Part shown: one piece after another, positions 49,655 to 62,550 of the stretch
Layout: every line of letters starts with the position of its first letter
Numbering within the stretch: position 1 is the first letter of the stretch
Source of the DNA: Diospyros lotus
Taxonomy: Eukaryota > Streptophyta > Magnoliopsida > Ericales > Ebenaceae
Direction of reading: 5' to 3'
NCBI RefSeq assembly: GCF_014633365.1
Contig: NC_068338.1
Location: 20,098,616-20,162,615 of the forward strand
Length of the DNA stretch: 64,000 nucleotides
Position numbers and translations under genes: made by a program
Notes under the pieces: generated by a model
The model's input: the letters and a program-made list of their open reading frames with translations, nothing else
The model's database searches: none
Told to the model about the DNA's origin: nothing

Positions 49655-51055
49655 TGATGTGTGATTTATGCACAATTAATTCGCGCAAGTGTACCCTAGT
49701 CAAATATACATATAGTGATAAAAAGAGTGTCGATCCCACAAGGACTAGATCACAATACCAAAATAATTTTAATTAGTCTAAGTTGAATTAATTAATTAAT
49801 CAGATAAATAAAAATAAAAATAAATAGAAAAATGAATTCTTTATGAGAAAAATTAATTAATGAATGCACTAGGGTTTATATTTCATTTAATTTGGGTCAT
49901 GTAATTATTTATTCAACTTGATTCAAAACCACAAATACCCTTATAATATTTTATAATTATTTGTATGTGTTGGTGGATTTTCCTCAATTAATTAATAAGC
50001 TTTCTCAAGTTATATTAATCCTTTATTAATTCAATTTTACTGTCAGATCTCTGAACAGATATCAACGAAATAAATAAACATTAAGTTCTTTGGAAACCTC
50101 TAATCTCGAAAGGGGATTTGACTCACTAAGCTTCCTCGATTCCCACACATGAACTAATCATCTTTCGATCTCATAGTCAAGCATGTGATTTATGTTGCCT
50201 ACGGATCTAATTTATAACAATCCTTTAGTCAATCATATATAAATCATTAAAATGTGGCCAATCTTTTAAAGCATTAAGCACAACAATATAAAATCCTCAT
50301 GCAAATAATAATTGAGTTTTGAATCAAACTAAACAAATAATCACATAATCCCATAATTAAAATCCATTCAAACCCTAACTAAAATAATTTAGCTAGATAT
50401 AATTAAAATAAAAAATAAACACTGAAAATTTAATGGAAGAAATAAGGGCTCTCTGCCCAGATCTATTCCAAATCTGGGTCATAATTATTGCTGCTGTGCG
50501 TGAAGTGGCTCGAGGCTACTTCTAATCTTCCGTTGAATCCCTTGCACTGCTTCTATTCAATCTCCTTCACTATGCGTCTGTGCCTCAAACACTCGGTCGT
50601 TGTTCTTTCAGATCTTCACTGTGCGCCTCCTATCCCCTAATTTCATCCACTCCCCTCTTAATATCTTATTATATATATATATATATATATGTGGCGTGGG
50701 CCGTCCATTCCTCAATTTGAACTTCAATTCCAAGTTTTATAATATAATAATATATACATATATGTTCCATGCGCCCAACCTCACGTCTCCAATTCAACTT
50801 CCATTTTAACTTTATAATATAATATAAAATAATATATAAGATAATATTAATTTTAAAATAATTTTATAAATTAATTTATAATATTTTTTTTCTTCTTTTT
50901 GTGCCCAAATCTTCGAATTCAATTCCTTTCTTGGATTCCTATAAAAAATATTAAAATAATATAAAATTCATATAAATATATATTTTAAGTAGAAATAATA
51001 GCACAAGGTTAAGATTAAAAATAGATAAAAATATATATAAAATTAAGCCCTATCA
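49655..51055 (+). mobile_element. Solo LTR, 1.4 kb, TSD TCTAG
   Basis: Begins TGATGTGTGATTTATGCAC and ends AAGCCCTATCA. Exact duplications TCTAG at 49650-49654 and 51056-51060. It has the AAAGAGTGTCGATCCCACAA motif near its start, as in several plant Gypsy LTRs. It splits the RNase H of the Sirevirus-like element. Orientation is assigned only by that motif and is uncertain. An (AT)n run is at about 50671-50690. Confidence 0.85.
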
Positions 51056-51962
51056 TCTAGCATGAAATACATGATTCTTTGTTAGAGCTATAGCACTTGT
51101 GTTATCACATTTTATTGGGATATTTTAAAGTCTTATACCATAATCTTCTAACTGATATTTCATCTATAATATTTGAGCACAACAACTACCTGTTGCAACA
51201 TACTCAGTCTCGGTAGATGATAGTGCTATTATATTGTAATGACCTAAATTTATTTATTTATTTATTATTATTAGTATTGCTATTGCTGCTATTATTATTA
51301 TAGTAATATTATTATTACTCCTAGTATTATTATTATTTATTGTGGATAGAATTATTATTGATATTATTATTATTATTATTATTATTAGTTGAAAGTACTC
51401 CCCGCAGCTTTTGTTGCCCACTTTCATCTGCCTCCAAGTTCCTAAGCCATTTCATGAAGCCGATGAAGGCGATGGGTTGGTGGAGGTTTGAGTGGGAAGA
51501 AAGAGAGAGATAGATTAGAGCTTGGCCATTGTGTAGAAGAAGGAGCCAATGAAGAACAAAGGAAGTTGCAAGAAAAGAAGAAGCAGAGGAGGAAAAAGGA
51601 ATTGCATAACAGAGAGGGTTCGGGCGTGTTGCTGTTGCTTTTGATTCTGCAAATAGGCAAGCTTCTTCCCCTTTTTCTCTAGCTTAAATAGTTGTTATCT
51701 AATAGTGGGTATGTAGGGTCAAAGGTCTATCAATTTACTGTTGCATCGTGAAGCTCTGTAATTATATACATATATATAATGTGTACACGGACAGAATGGA
51801 GATTCGGTTGCACGCAGTAGTCTTGTCGAGGCCCAGTTTAACCGTTTAATCTCTTCTTTCCTTGCTCAATACCCTGTTTCAGTTGGGTTGGGTGTTCTTT
51901 TAAGCTAACTTTAATCTTCTTAAGCTCTAAATTATGGCCATTGCTCTCGCTGGAGTGAGAAC

Positions 51963-52325
51963 TGTTGGTGATAACTAAGAAAATAGAAGTAAAACACAGT
52001 AAAGAGAATTCACAAAATGGAGGCAAATCACAGATATATTTTATTGAGTCTCTAGAATTGTTTAAATACATCAAACCTTAACTGAATTCATCCATAATCT
52101 CCTAAAATATTGGAACTAATTAACTGAAGAATTTCAACTACAGATAAATAAAAAAATAAATCATAATAGAAGCTAAAAGATTAGGACTGTAACTAACTAT
52201 TTTATCAATTAAGTTAGCTACTTCTGCTCCTATTTTTCCTCTCCCAAAGCCAGCTATAAGAGAGATTTCCAGATTATCTTCAATTCTGCTCCAACGTTAT
52301 AACAGTTGCTAAGGCATTTTCAACA
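51963..52325 (-). repeat. LTR (3' in element sense) of Copia 51963-56659
   Basis: 363 bp, TGTTGGTGATAACTAAG to GCATTTTCAACA. Its complement is the end of the transcript; GAGTCTCTAGAATTGTTTAA is shared with the partner LTR save one base. Confidence 0.94.
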
Positions 52326-55300
52326 CTCCTCCTTGCATTAGCAACCGGACACATTCCTAAATCCAATCTCAGTTGTTCAAAGTTGGTTTTAGGTAAAGCC
52401 TTTGTAAATATGTCAGGCAACTGGTCTTCTGTTTTGCAATACAGAAGCTTAACATCACCATTCTGTTGCACTTCTCTGAGAAAATACAATTTGATGTTGA
52501 AATGCTTAGTTTTGCCATGGAAAACTGGATTGTTGGAGATAGCTATAGCTACTTGGTTGTCCACATAAATTGGTGTACTTTTTTGTTGCACCAAACATAG
52601 ATCAAATAGAATTTTCCTCGGCCAAAGAGCTTGATTCATAGCTGCAGTTGCTGTTATAAATTCTGCTTCTGCAGTTGATTGGGCTACAATTTCTTGCTTC
52701 TTTGAACTCCAAGAGAACACTCCAGATCCCAAAGTAAAACAGTACCCTGAGGTGCTTTTGATATCATCTAAAGATCCTCCCCAATCTGAATCAGAATAAC
52801 CTTCCAACTTGACCACCTGATTAGGTTTAAACTGAACACCATAATCAGGAGTTCCCTTAATGTATCTGAGGACTCTTTTTGCAGCCTTGTAATGCTTTAC
52901 ACTAGCACAATGTAAGAACCTTGAAAGGACACTTACAGCATGAAGGATGTCAGGTCTTGTTGCAGTCAAATACATGAGACAACCAATAAGACTTCTGTAG
53001 ATTCCTTCTTCAGCCTTCTCAGCACCATCATCCTTACTTAGTTTTTCCTTTTGATTCATCGGAGTGGCGATTGCTTTGCATTCTTCCATATAAAACCTTC
53101 TTAGTATTTCCTTTGCATACCTCTTCTAACATATGAAGATTCCTTGTTGATCTTGCTTTATCTCCATTCCCAGAAAGTAAGCCATCGCTCCAAGGTCTGT
53201 CATTTCAAAAACTTTCAGCATTTCTTGCTTAAATTGATCAACTTGCTTAACATTACTCCCTGTCACCAAGAGATCGTCTACATACAAAGACACAATCAAT
53301 ATATCAGCATGTGAGTGCTTGATGTACAAGGTTGATTCACTTAAGCTCCTTGTGAGGCCAAGATTCTGCAAATGCTCATCTATCATGCTATACCAGGCCC
53401 TAGGAGCCTGTTTTAACCCATACAAAGCTTTTTTCAACAAATAAACCTTGTCTTCTTGCCCTTGAACAACAAACCCTTCTGGTTGTTCCACAAAAATCTC
53501 CTTTTCCAAGTAGCCATTGAGAAAGGCTGACTTGACATCAAGTTGAAATACAATCCACCCTTTTTGAGCTGCTATTTCAAGAATTAATCTAATGGTATCT
53601 AGGCGTGCAACAGGTGCAAAAGTGTCTGAGAAATCTACTCCATACACCTGTGCATAGCCCTTAACCACTAACCTTGCCTTGTGTTTGTTGATAGAACCAT
53701 CAGCATTCAGTTTTGTTTTGAACACCCACTTCACTCCTATGACTTTCTTGTGCTGTGGTCTATTAACCAAGTCCCAAGTCTGATTCTTCTCAATCATCTT
53801 CAACTCCTCCTGCATTGCTTCTATCCAATTGCGATCTGTTGCTACTTCATTGAAATATCCAGGTTCCACCATAGAAAGATTACATCTCTGATATACATCA
53901 GATAACAATCTTGTACCTCTGATTGGCAAATCATCAACGGTCTCATCCTCAACTAATGGTGGAGCTGCAAATGATGGCGAGACAGCTACTGATGTGCCTT
54001 TTTATCCTCCTAATGCCACTTTTCCTCTTCTGCAAAATGGACATCTCGGCTGATCACAATTTTTTCAGACTGTGGCTGAAACACTCTATAGGCTTTAGAG
54101 AAATTGCTATAGCCTATAAAGATGCTCGGATCAGCTCTCTTATCTAACTTGTCTCTTTTTACCTGTGGCACAAGAGTATAACAAATACAACCAAACACCT
54201 TTAAGTTCTTTACAAGAGGTTTGTTACCATACCATGCTTCAAAAGGTGTTTTCCCTTGCACTGATTTTGTAGGCAATCTATTTTGTAAAAACACAGCTGT
54301 GTTAGTTGCTTCAGCCCAAAACTTCTTAGGAAGATCTTTCTCATGAAGTATGCAGCGAGACATCTCCATAATAGTCCTATTCTTCCTTTCAGTCACTCTA
54401 TTTTGTTGTGGAGTGTAGGGAGTTGAAAATTGGTACTCAATTCCAGCCTCTTCATAGAATTTGGTAAACTGTTCCGAGGTGTACTCCGTCCCATTATCTG
54501 ATCTAATAACCTGAATCTTGCAACCACTTTGATTCTCAATCCATGCCTTGAATCTCCAAAATACTCCTGTAACTTCAGTTTTGAATCTCAAGAAATAGAT
54601 CCAACACATTCTAGTTAGATCATCTATAAATGCAATATAATAACGACTTCCCTTCAAAGATGACTCTGACTTTGGTTCACTAAGGTCAGTATGAACCAAC
54701 TGCAGCTTTTGAGTTGCTCTCCAAATTATTCGAGTAAAAGGCATCCTAGTTTGCTTCCCAAACTAGCAGGCTTTACAAACTGATTTAAGATCTTCCAATA
54801 CAGGTAATCCTTGCACCATATTCCTTTTCCTGAGATCCTGCAAAACAACCTGATTGCAATGGCCTAATCTTTTATGCCATAGTTTAGTTGCATTATCAAT
54901 TACAACATGAGCTGTTTGTTCATTTTTCTTCAGGTCTAAAGGAAAGCATTTACTTTTCATGCTAACCTTAAACACCTGCTGACCATTAGCATCCTTAATC
55001 ACGCACATGCTATCCTCAAACAACAGTTTAAAGCCTTTTTCAAGCAACTGACCAACACTAAGCAAATTCTGATCAACTTCAGGCACAAAAAGAACATTCG
55101 AAATCATCTTAGTACCTTAAGAGATTTCCAATGCAATTGTTCCTCTGCCTTTGACCTCCATGTAATCTCCATTGCCTATCTTCACCTTCATGCCCCCGAC
55201 GTCTTCAAGCTCCTTAAATAACTCTAGATTGCTGGTCATATGATTGGAGCAGGCACTGTCTACCAGCCACATTTCCTTTGAACAATTGGCTAAAAGATAA

Positions 55301-56237
55301 TTTGCAGCAAACAATTGCTCTTCCTGGTGATCAGCAACCTGAGCTTCTGTAGCTTGATGAGATTTACTTTTGCATATCTTAGCAATATGTCCCAGTTGCT
55401 TGCATTTGTTACACCTAACATCTGGTCTCTTCCAACATCTATAAGGTGGATGGCCCTTCTTTTTGCAGTGTTCACAAGGAGGAAAGTTTGGCTTGCCACT
55501 ACCTCCTGCCTTGCTGTCAGATCGATCCACTTCCTCCTTCTTCCATTTCTTTTTTTCTTTACCACCTTGACTAACCTACAACTTAGCCTGCAATGCTCCC
55601 TTAATTGACCCTTCCTGCTTTATAAACATTCTCTGTTCCTGTGCTTGCAAGGCATTCAAAAGTTCTGCCAAAGTGATGATTGACATGTCTTTTGAATTCT
55701 CCAAGGCTGAGATTGTTGTCTCAAACCTTTCAAGAACTGTCACAAGTAACTTCTGCACTATCCTTGAATCAGCAAATTCACCTCCCAGCAATCTCACCTT
55801 GTTTGCAATTCTCAGAAGTTTATCTGAGTATTCTTGAACTGTCTCAGATTCCTTCATCTTCTGCAACTCAAATTCCCTTATTAGATTCAGCTTTTGCATC
55901 CCCTTGATCCTCTCATCTCCTTCATACTCTTTCTTGAGAAAATCCCAGATCTCTTTAGCTGTCTTCAGGGTCATAATTCTGGTGAATATTGTGTTGGAGA
56001 AACTGTAGAGAACAAATAAGACTTGGCCTTTGACTTTCTCTGCTTCTTTTCTTTGTGATTCCTTAGTTGAGCTACAGTTGGATTCTCAGGCAAAGGAGGG
56101 ATGTCATAATCCTCCTCAACAGCTTCCCAGAGGTCATTGGCATCTAGAAAAGCTTCTATTCTTACTGCCCAAACTTGGTAGTTTAAACCATCAAACACTG
56201 GAGGAGCTATAACAGTAAAAGGAGTTTCAGCTTGCAT
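52280..56237 (-). pseudogene. Copia gag-pol polyprotein, lightly broken
   Basis: Start MQAETPFTVIAPPVFDGLNY at 56237. Gag runs through 55971, where a 2-bp insertion near 55990 shifts the frame; it continues MTLKTAKEIWDFLKKEY (55974). The zinc knuckles are CEHCKKKGHPPYRC and CNKCKQLGHIAKIC (about 55465-55370). The protease motif is VDSACSNHM (Ala where Gly is usual). Integrase has HKRLGHCNQ and CKAC, then VHTDLSEP, RSDNGTEYTS and NRVTERKNRT (all three acids kept). Reverse transcriptase has LDVKSAFLNGYL, YGLKQAPRAWY and YVDDLL. RNase H has YSDSDWGG and STSGYC and ends near FTKALPKTNFEQLRLDLGM. TAA/TAG stops at about 55115, 54762 and 53128 each look like a Gln codon changed by C to T. A frame break lies near 53930-54010. 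Confidence 0.93.
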
Positions 56238-56296
56238 GGTGTTTATCTAAAAAATAGCTCACAGGTCCCACAAGAAAAATAGCTCTGATAGCAATT

Positions 56297-56659
56297 TGTT
56301 GGTGATAAGTAAAAAAATAGAAGTAAAACACATCAGAGAGAATTCACAAAATAGAGGCGAATCACAGATATATTTTATTGAGTCTCTAGGATTGTTTAAA
56401 TACATCAAACCTTAACTGAATTCATCCATAATCTCCTAAAATATAGGAACTAATTAACTGAAGAATTTCAACTACAGATAAATAAAAAAATAAATCATAA
56501 TAGAAGCTAAAAGATTAGGACTATAACTAACTATTTTATCAATTAAGTTAGCTACTTCTGCTCCTATTTTTCCTCCCCCAAAGCCAGCTATAAGAGAGAT
56601 TTCCAGATTATCTTCAATTCTACTCCAATGTCATAACAGTTGCTGAGGCATTTTCAACA
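56297..56659 (-). repeat. LTR (5' in element sense) of Copia 51963-56659
   Basis: 363 bp, about 96 percent identical by hand count to 51963-52325. Adjacent to the primer-site variant. Confidence 0.94.
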
Positions 56660-56675
56660 AGAACTGGACTGATAT

Positions 56676-56709
<34 letters not shown>

Positions 56710-59700
56710 CAGCATGCATGCATGCTGGGTTAGCCGAGTGAGAGAGCAGCTCCTGTTCCTCTATTCTCCCCCCTCAATATGCATGGTTGATTTAGTATAA
56801 TCTTGCAAAGCTCATAATAGTTTACTCAAATTATAGATCCTGGAGATTTCTCTCGCTGGAGAAGAAATGTGACCCATGTGCACCTATATATATATATATA
56901 AAACGTGGTAATGTATGTTGAAGGATGGAAGTGGTAGGCAGCACGTCCTTGTGCCTTTGGGAGTATAAAGTGTGTTTATATATATATATATACATTTATG
57001 TAAATGTTGTTTAAAGACTATAAGCATAATTTGAGGTAACTAAATAAATAATAATAGTAATAGACAATATTAGTAAAGATTATTTTTATTATTATCTTTC
57101 TTTCTTAAAAATAATAATAGAAATAATATTTATAAATAATAAGTATTATGTGACATAATTCATTAAATTATATATATATATATTATAATATATTTTTAAT
57201 AGTTATGTATCATATGTAATGCCTCATTGAGTTATTATAAAATAAAAGTATAATTTAATAAGACCATAGAGGTTGTAAATGTATCCGGCGTGTGTTGGTT
57301 GCATTTCTAGAGAATTTGTTCACTATTTACCTTCTAAAAGGAATGAAGATAGGTACATTTGGGTTTAACGTTAGCTAGTGTCCATAGGGAACGGGTGTAT
57401 GTCTTATAACACTGTTTCCCCTGTCCCAACTAGTTAAACTCATACTACACGACCAAGTGTTAAACGTACACTCAAGTCGAGTTTATGCATTTTTTGTGGT
57501 TCATTTACACTTGAGTGCTTGTTACACGATCATGTTATATTTATTTGTAGTTGGTAGACACGAGCATTTGCATTTGGCGTGTGTTTTACTAGTTGGATGA
57601 GGCTTAGCGGGATGCTTGGCGTATGGGGGCTTCATATCCTGTTTAGTCTACTATGTCAGCCTTATATGTTGCACTTGCATTATCATGGCACCAGTTTTGA
57701 AATACTATTGTATGGTGTCGGGCTTTCCCGAACCAAGTAACTTAAGGACGCCTCGGCGTGCCTAACTTTTTATTTTGGTCGCTTATGCAGGCTAGAGGGT
57801 GTGGTCGCTCCCACCCAGGCGAGCTTCAGCTCGTAGTTCAGGTACAGTCTGCCTTCAAGGTAGTAGCAGGTTTGTGATAAGAACTTGGGTGCTAGTGTAT
57901 TCCTTATTTGGGCCCCAAGATCCTGTATATGTGCATTGTTACTTATGCAATTGGTACCTATGTCAGTTTATGAGATTGCATGGCATGTTATGCATGAGTT
58001 TCGGTTTGTTATGCACTTGAGATGCAAGTTTACTCTTAGTACCTACTCTATCCGTCTTTCCTTTATTTATGAGCTTGCTGAGTCATTTGGACTCACCTTG
58101 TTTTCTCTTCATTCCAGGTAAAAGCAAGGACCCAGTTGTGGGCGGGTCTAGTAGTTCTCGACTACTTGGTTAGGCGGTGTATAGGGCCATGCAGACCTAA
58201 CAGTTGTCAGCCTGGGGGTTTCTTTTTGTGCATTTTGTCACTTCCAGACTGTATTTTCTTTAGTTTATTTGGGTCTGTATGGTTTATAATTATTTTAAGG
58301 CTAGTGTGCCAGAGATGTATGTTATGCATGCTTGGGCTATGTAAGCCTAGAGATCAGTTGTTGTGTAGCAAATTGAGGTTTTGTTTTATATGCCGGGATG
58401 ACAAGTTTTCCCTATCAGTTTTCCCTTGGTATTTATCAGTGGCATGCATGACAGGTTCTTTTTGACCAGGTTGTCTTTATTTTAGTAGGGCACTTGCTCT
58501 GGTTCTTTGGGGACTTGGGTGGGGGCCTTACATATATTTTGCTTCCTACTTGACCAAGACACTAAACAATGTCCTAAGAATTGACATGAACCACTTGTGC
58601 TTTTCCTATCTATTTTACAACCATCATAATCAACATCAATACAAGTCATTAGATCAAAGTTGTTTGATTTAGGGTAAAACAGTTATAAGCTTTTAGTTCC
58701 TTTTAGATATCTCAAGATTTTCTTAATTGCTTTTAAGTGAGATTCTTTGGGATTGGATTGAAACCTAGCACACAAGCATACACTAAACATAATATCAGGT
58801 CTACTAGCTGTTAAATAGAGCAAAGAGCCAATCATACTTTTATACAACTTGTTATCTATAGCCTTGCCTAACTAATCTATATCTAGGCTTAGAGAACTAG
58901 TCATGGGTGTAGCCATAGGTTTGCAATTTTGAACATCAAATCTCTTAAGAAGATCTCTCATATATTTTTGTTGAAAAAGATAAATACCCTCATCTTTTTG
59001 TTTTATTTATAATCCTAGAAAGTATTTTAGTTCACCCATTATGCTCATTTCAAATTCTCCTTGTATAAGATTTGCAAATTGATCACATAGAGATTTGTTT
59101 TTGGATCTAAAGATGATATCATCTACATATATTTGAACTAATAATATATCCTTGTCATGATTTCTTGTAAATAGGGTTGTATCTATTTGTCCTCTTTTAA
59201 ATCCTTTTTCTAAAAGAAATTTACTAAGCCTTTCATACCATGCTCTAGGGGCTTGTTTTAGACCATATAAAACTTTGGATAATTTGAACACATGGTCTTC
59301 ATACTTATGATTTTCAAAGCCAGGGGGATGTTCTACATAAACTTCTTCATTGATATATCCATTTAAGAAAGCACTCTTAATATCCATTCGATATAACTTG
59401 AAGTTTTTGTAACAAGTAAATGCTAATAACATCCTGATGGCTTCTAATCTAGCAACAGGGACATAAGTTTCATCATAGTCAATACCCTCTTCTTGGCTAT
59501 ATCCTTGAGCCACTAGCCTAGGTTTGTTTCTAATGACTATACCATTTTCATCCTTTTTATTTCTAAATACCTATTTTGTGCCTATAGTTGGATAATCTTT
59601 TGGTCTTGGCACTAGTTTCCAAACTTCACTTCTTTCAAATTGATTTAATTCTTCTTGCATGACAATAATCCAATTTTCATCATCTAAAGCTTCTTTGACA

Positions 59701-62454
59701 TTTTTAGGTTCAACTTGAGATAAAAAACAACATATTTGCATTCATTTCTAATGGATGATCTAGTTTTAATGCTTTTAGATGGATCTCGTATAATTTCATT
59801 TTCTTTGACCTATTTTCTTTCTCTTGGAAATATTTGTTCTTTTTCTACTTGATGCTCTTGTTCTCTGTTGAATGGATCATTATCTAGAGAGTTTGATTCA
59901 TTTTGATCTAATGAAAGTTTTTCAAGATTTTGGGATACTTTATTTTCACAATCTTCCATAGGTTTTGAGATTTCAACATTTATGTCATCAATTATTACTT
60001 TGAATTGTTTCTTCTACTATTAAGGACATTTTGTTGAATACTCTATAGCCTTTGCTTTGAGATGAACAACCTAGAAATATACCTTCACCACTTTTAGCAT
60101 CGAATTTTCCTAGAGACTCATTTCCATTGTTGACAATGTAGCAAGTACTACGAAAAACATAACAGTGACTTATATTAGGTTTTCTTCATTTGTATAACTC
60201 ATAAGGGGTTTTCTTCAAGATGTGTCTTATGGAGACTCTATTTAGTATATGACAACCAATTTTCACAGCTTTCTCCCAAAAATACTTAGGAAGATTTTTA
60301 TCACATAGCATTATCCTAGTCATATCTTGAAGAGACCTATTCTTTCTTTCTACTACACCATTTTGTTGAGGTGTCCTAGCATAAGAAAAACTATGATTTA
60401 TACCATTTTCTTCACAATATATTTTGAAAGATTCATTTTCAAATTCTCCTCCATGATAACTTCTAATTTTTGAAATGCAAAAGCCTTTTTCCCTTTGAAC
60501 TCTTTTATTGAATACTTCAAATGATTTAAAAGTTTCATTTTTAGAAGCAAGGAAAATTACCCGTGTGTATCTAGAATAATCATCTACTATGACCAAAACA
60601 TATTGTTTTCCTCCTAAACTTAATGTTCTCATAGGACTAAATAAGTCTAAGTGAAGTAATGTCAAGGGTCTTGATGTTGACACTTCATTTGTAGGTTTGA
60701 ATGATATACTAATTTGTTTACATTTCATTCATGTGCCACAAATGTGATCTCTTTCAAACTTTATCTTTAGAAAACCATTAACAAGGTCATGTTTTACTAG
60801 TTTGTTAATCAAGTTCATATTAGCATGACCTAATCCATTATGCCATAACCAAGTATTTTGAGAAGTATTAGACATTAAACAATTTTCCATCCTAGATGAC
60901 CCAGAAAAGTAGGATAAACATTTCCTACTCTTTTTCATTTTAGTTTTATTTCCTTTGTCTTTGGACATATGACCTTAAAAGAACTAGCATCAAAACGAAC
61001 TTCATAATTCATATCACATAATTGACTTATGCTAATCAAATTATGCTTTAGACCATCAACAAAAAACACATTATCCAACACAAGGTGTTCAAAAGAGATA
61101 GAACCCATACCTATGATCTTACCTTGGGAGTTATCACCATAGAATACATTGTCTCCTTCCTTGAAGATGATGTTGTTGAGAAGATCTTGGTCTCCCGTCA
61201 TGTGCCTTGAGCACCCACTATCAAGGAACCACTTGCTCATTGAGTCAATTGAAACCAAAGTAGTCTCATCTTCAAGATTAGCCATGAAGCAGACATTGAC
61301 AACTTCATCATCTTGTGATTCATCACTTGATGATAACTCCCCCCCCTATATAGCTAGTGCCTTCTTCCTCATTTTTCTCTCTTTGCGATCTTTCTTTTTC
61401 AGTTGAGGACAGTCATTCCAATATGACCTAGCTTTATGCACTCAAAACATTGAATCTCATTAGAGGGGTTAGCTTCATTTTGATCTTTATCTTTTTTAAA
61501 ATTTCTTCTTTGATTAAATCTTCCATTTTTCATAAAATCTCCTAGCTAGTAGTGTAAACTCATCATCATCACTATTTTGAGAGTCTTTTTTCTCGTCTTC
61601 AACTTTAAAAGTTACATTCTTGTCTTTCTTTGGTTTTACATGATCATTTCTTTTCATCATGATTTCATGGGTCGTTAGTGAGCCTAACAGATTATCAAAT
61701 TCAAGTTTATCTAAGTCTTTGGCCTCAGTAATAGCAGTGACTTTTGGATCCCATGACACAGGCAAACTTCTCAAGATTTTTCTAACCTTTTCCCCATTTG
61801 TATATATCTTTCCTAGAGCTTCTAAAGTGGATACAATATCATTGAATCCAGTATACATATCTTTTATGGTTTCATTCTCTTTCATTGTAAACAACTCATA
61901 TTCATGAACAAGGAGATTGATTTTAATTTCTTTTACCTGGTTTGTACCTTCATGTGTTGCCTTGAGCTTATCCCACATTTCCTTTGTTGTTTTGCAAGTT
62001 GAGACTCTATTGAACTTTTCTGAGCTAAGAGCATAAATTAATGTGTTCATAGCTTTGGCATTGATCTCAATATTTCCCATGTCGGATAGCTTGATTTGTT
62101 TATGAATAGCCTTAATCAAGCTAGAATCTTACACTAAATAAATTTACATCCTTGTTTTCCAGTAATTATAATTTGTTCCATCAAAAAATAGAGGACGAGT
62201 ATGCTTTGACCCTCGGTTTGGGATGTAGATACAAAATGTGCCATTAGAAAATATCTTTTTCCCTAGGTTGTTAGACCAATGAAGACACAAGGAACCTCGC
62301 TCTGATACCAATTGATATAAATGTATAGCAATGGTACCAAAACCCAAGAAAAGGGTGAATTGGGTTAATTAAAAATAATTGATTTTACTTGAAAAAATCT
62401 TAATCGATAATGATGCTTAAAGAAATGAAAATGATAATCAATGGGTAATGTTAG

Positions 62455-62550
62455 TTCTATATAATGACAAATATATCCCAAGAGGGGGGTGAATTGGGAT
62501 TTAGGTAAATTTTCGATAACTTGAAAAAACTTTTGCTTGCAGGACACTAT
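62455..62550 (-). mobile_element. End of a second Sirevirus-like LTR
   Basis: TGTTAGTTCTATATAATGAC, then AAATATATCCCAAGAGGGGG and GTGAATTGGGATTTAGGTAA. This is the reverse complement of the end of the LTR at 38479-40028. It continues right until cut by the CACTA element at 62551. Its relation to the primer-site-bearing element at 62314 is unclear; it may be nested in that element's LTR. Confidence 0.55.

Larger units (their letters stand above)
51963..56659 (-). mobile_element. Full-length Copia retrotransposon, nearly intact, TSD AGAAC
   Basis: LTRs 51963-52325 and 56297-56659 (both 363 bp, TGTTGGTGATAA...TTTTCAACA) differ at roughly 15 sites. Exact duplications AGAAC lie at 51958-51962 and 56660-56664. 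The sense strand is minus; the primer-site variant TTGCTATCAGAGC is the complement of 56282-56294. The polyprotein is interrupted by only a few stops and shifts. It is nested in the solo LTR 51236-58531, itself inside the Sirevirus-like element. Confidence 0.95.
51236..58531 (+). mobile_element. Solo LTR, about 2.6 kb net, TSD TATAT, split by a Copia
   Basis: Begins TGTAATGACCTAAA and ends GGGGGCCTTACA. TATAT flanks both ends (51231-51235 and 58532-58536), and the Sirevirus RNase H frame resumes across them. Excluding the Copia 51963-56659 and its duplication, it is about 2.59 kb, close to the 2608- and 2542-bp solo LTRs elsewhere in the window. It contains an (ATT)n tract (51250-51386) and several (AT)n runs (about 56672-56710, 56885-56900, 56976-56990, 57170-57184). 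Short open frames at 51442-51682 and 57799-58465 are not supported as genes. Confidence 0.8.
49479..62347 (-). pseudogene. Sirevirus-like gag-pol, broken by insertions, stops and shifts
   Basis: Pieces in order on the minus strand: gag RPLFFDGTNYNYWKTRM (about 62160), gag core 62119-61514 (EMWDKLKATHEG, KILRSLPVSWDPKVTAI, EAKDLDKL), weak zinc knuckle CFECIKLGHI (about 61430), and protease WFLDSGCSRHM (61285-60935). Next comes integrase 60968-60186 (HNGLGHANM, HLDLFSP, then SYHGGEF where DHGGEF is expected, and NGVVERKN). Reverse transcriptase 59513-59007 has MDIKSAFLNGYI, YGLKQAPRAWYE and YVDDI. RNase H runs 58980-58532, 51235-51061 and 49654-49479 (YVATGSCCAQILWMKYQLE, FTKALDKEKFEYFRSELGL). 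It has several stops, and one integrase catalytic Asp is replaced by Tyr. Confidence 0.85.
46041..62454 (-). mobile_element. Sirevirus-like Copia element, minus strand, with nested insertions
   Basis: On the minus strand the 5' side has a primer site TTGGTATCAGAGCGAGG (complement of about 62291-62314). Gag (62210-61514), zinc knuckle, protease, integrase, reverse transcriptase and RNase H follow, ending at 49479. Next are an extra ORF (48781-47590), polypurine-like GGGGGAG tracts (complement of about 47345, 47375 and 47162), and an LTR region (about 46041-47161) with the Sirevirus landmark GGTTCGGCTTTCCAAGCC (complementary sense). It is interrupted by solo LTRs 49655-51055 and 51236-58531. 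Exact ends are unresolved; the 5' LTR is overwritten by another LTR end at 62455 and a CACTA element. Confidence 0.75.

Noticed and set aside
57799..58465. Plus-strand Cys-rich frames that look membrane-like
   Set aside because: Inside the solo LTR 51236-58531; the similar text at 36900 (other strand) shows that it is repeat DNA.
57214..58531. A shorter solo LTR starting TGTAATGCCTC
   Set aside because: No target duplication fits that start (TCATA versus TATAT), whereas the start at 51236 gives TATAT on both sides and the host reading frame rejoins.
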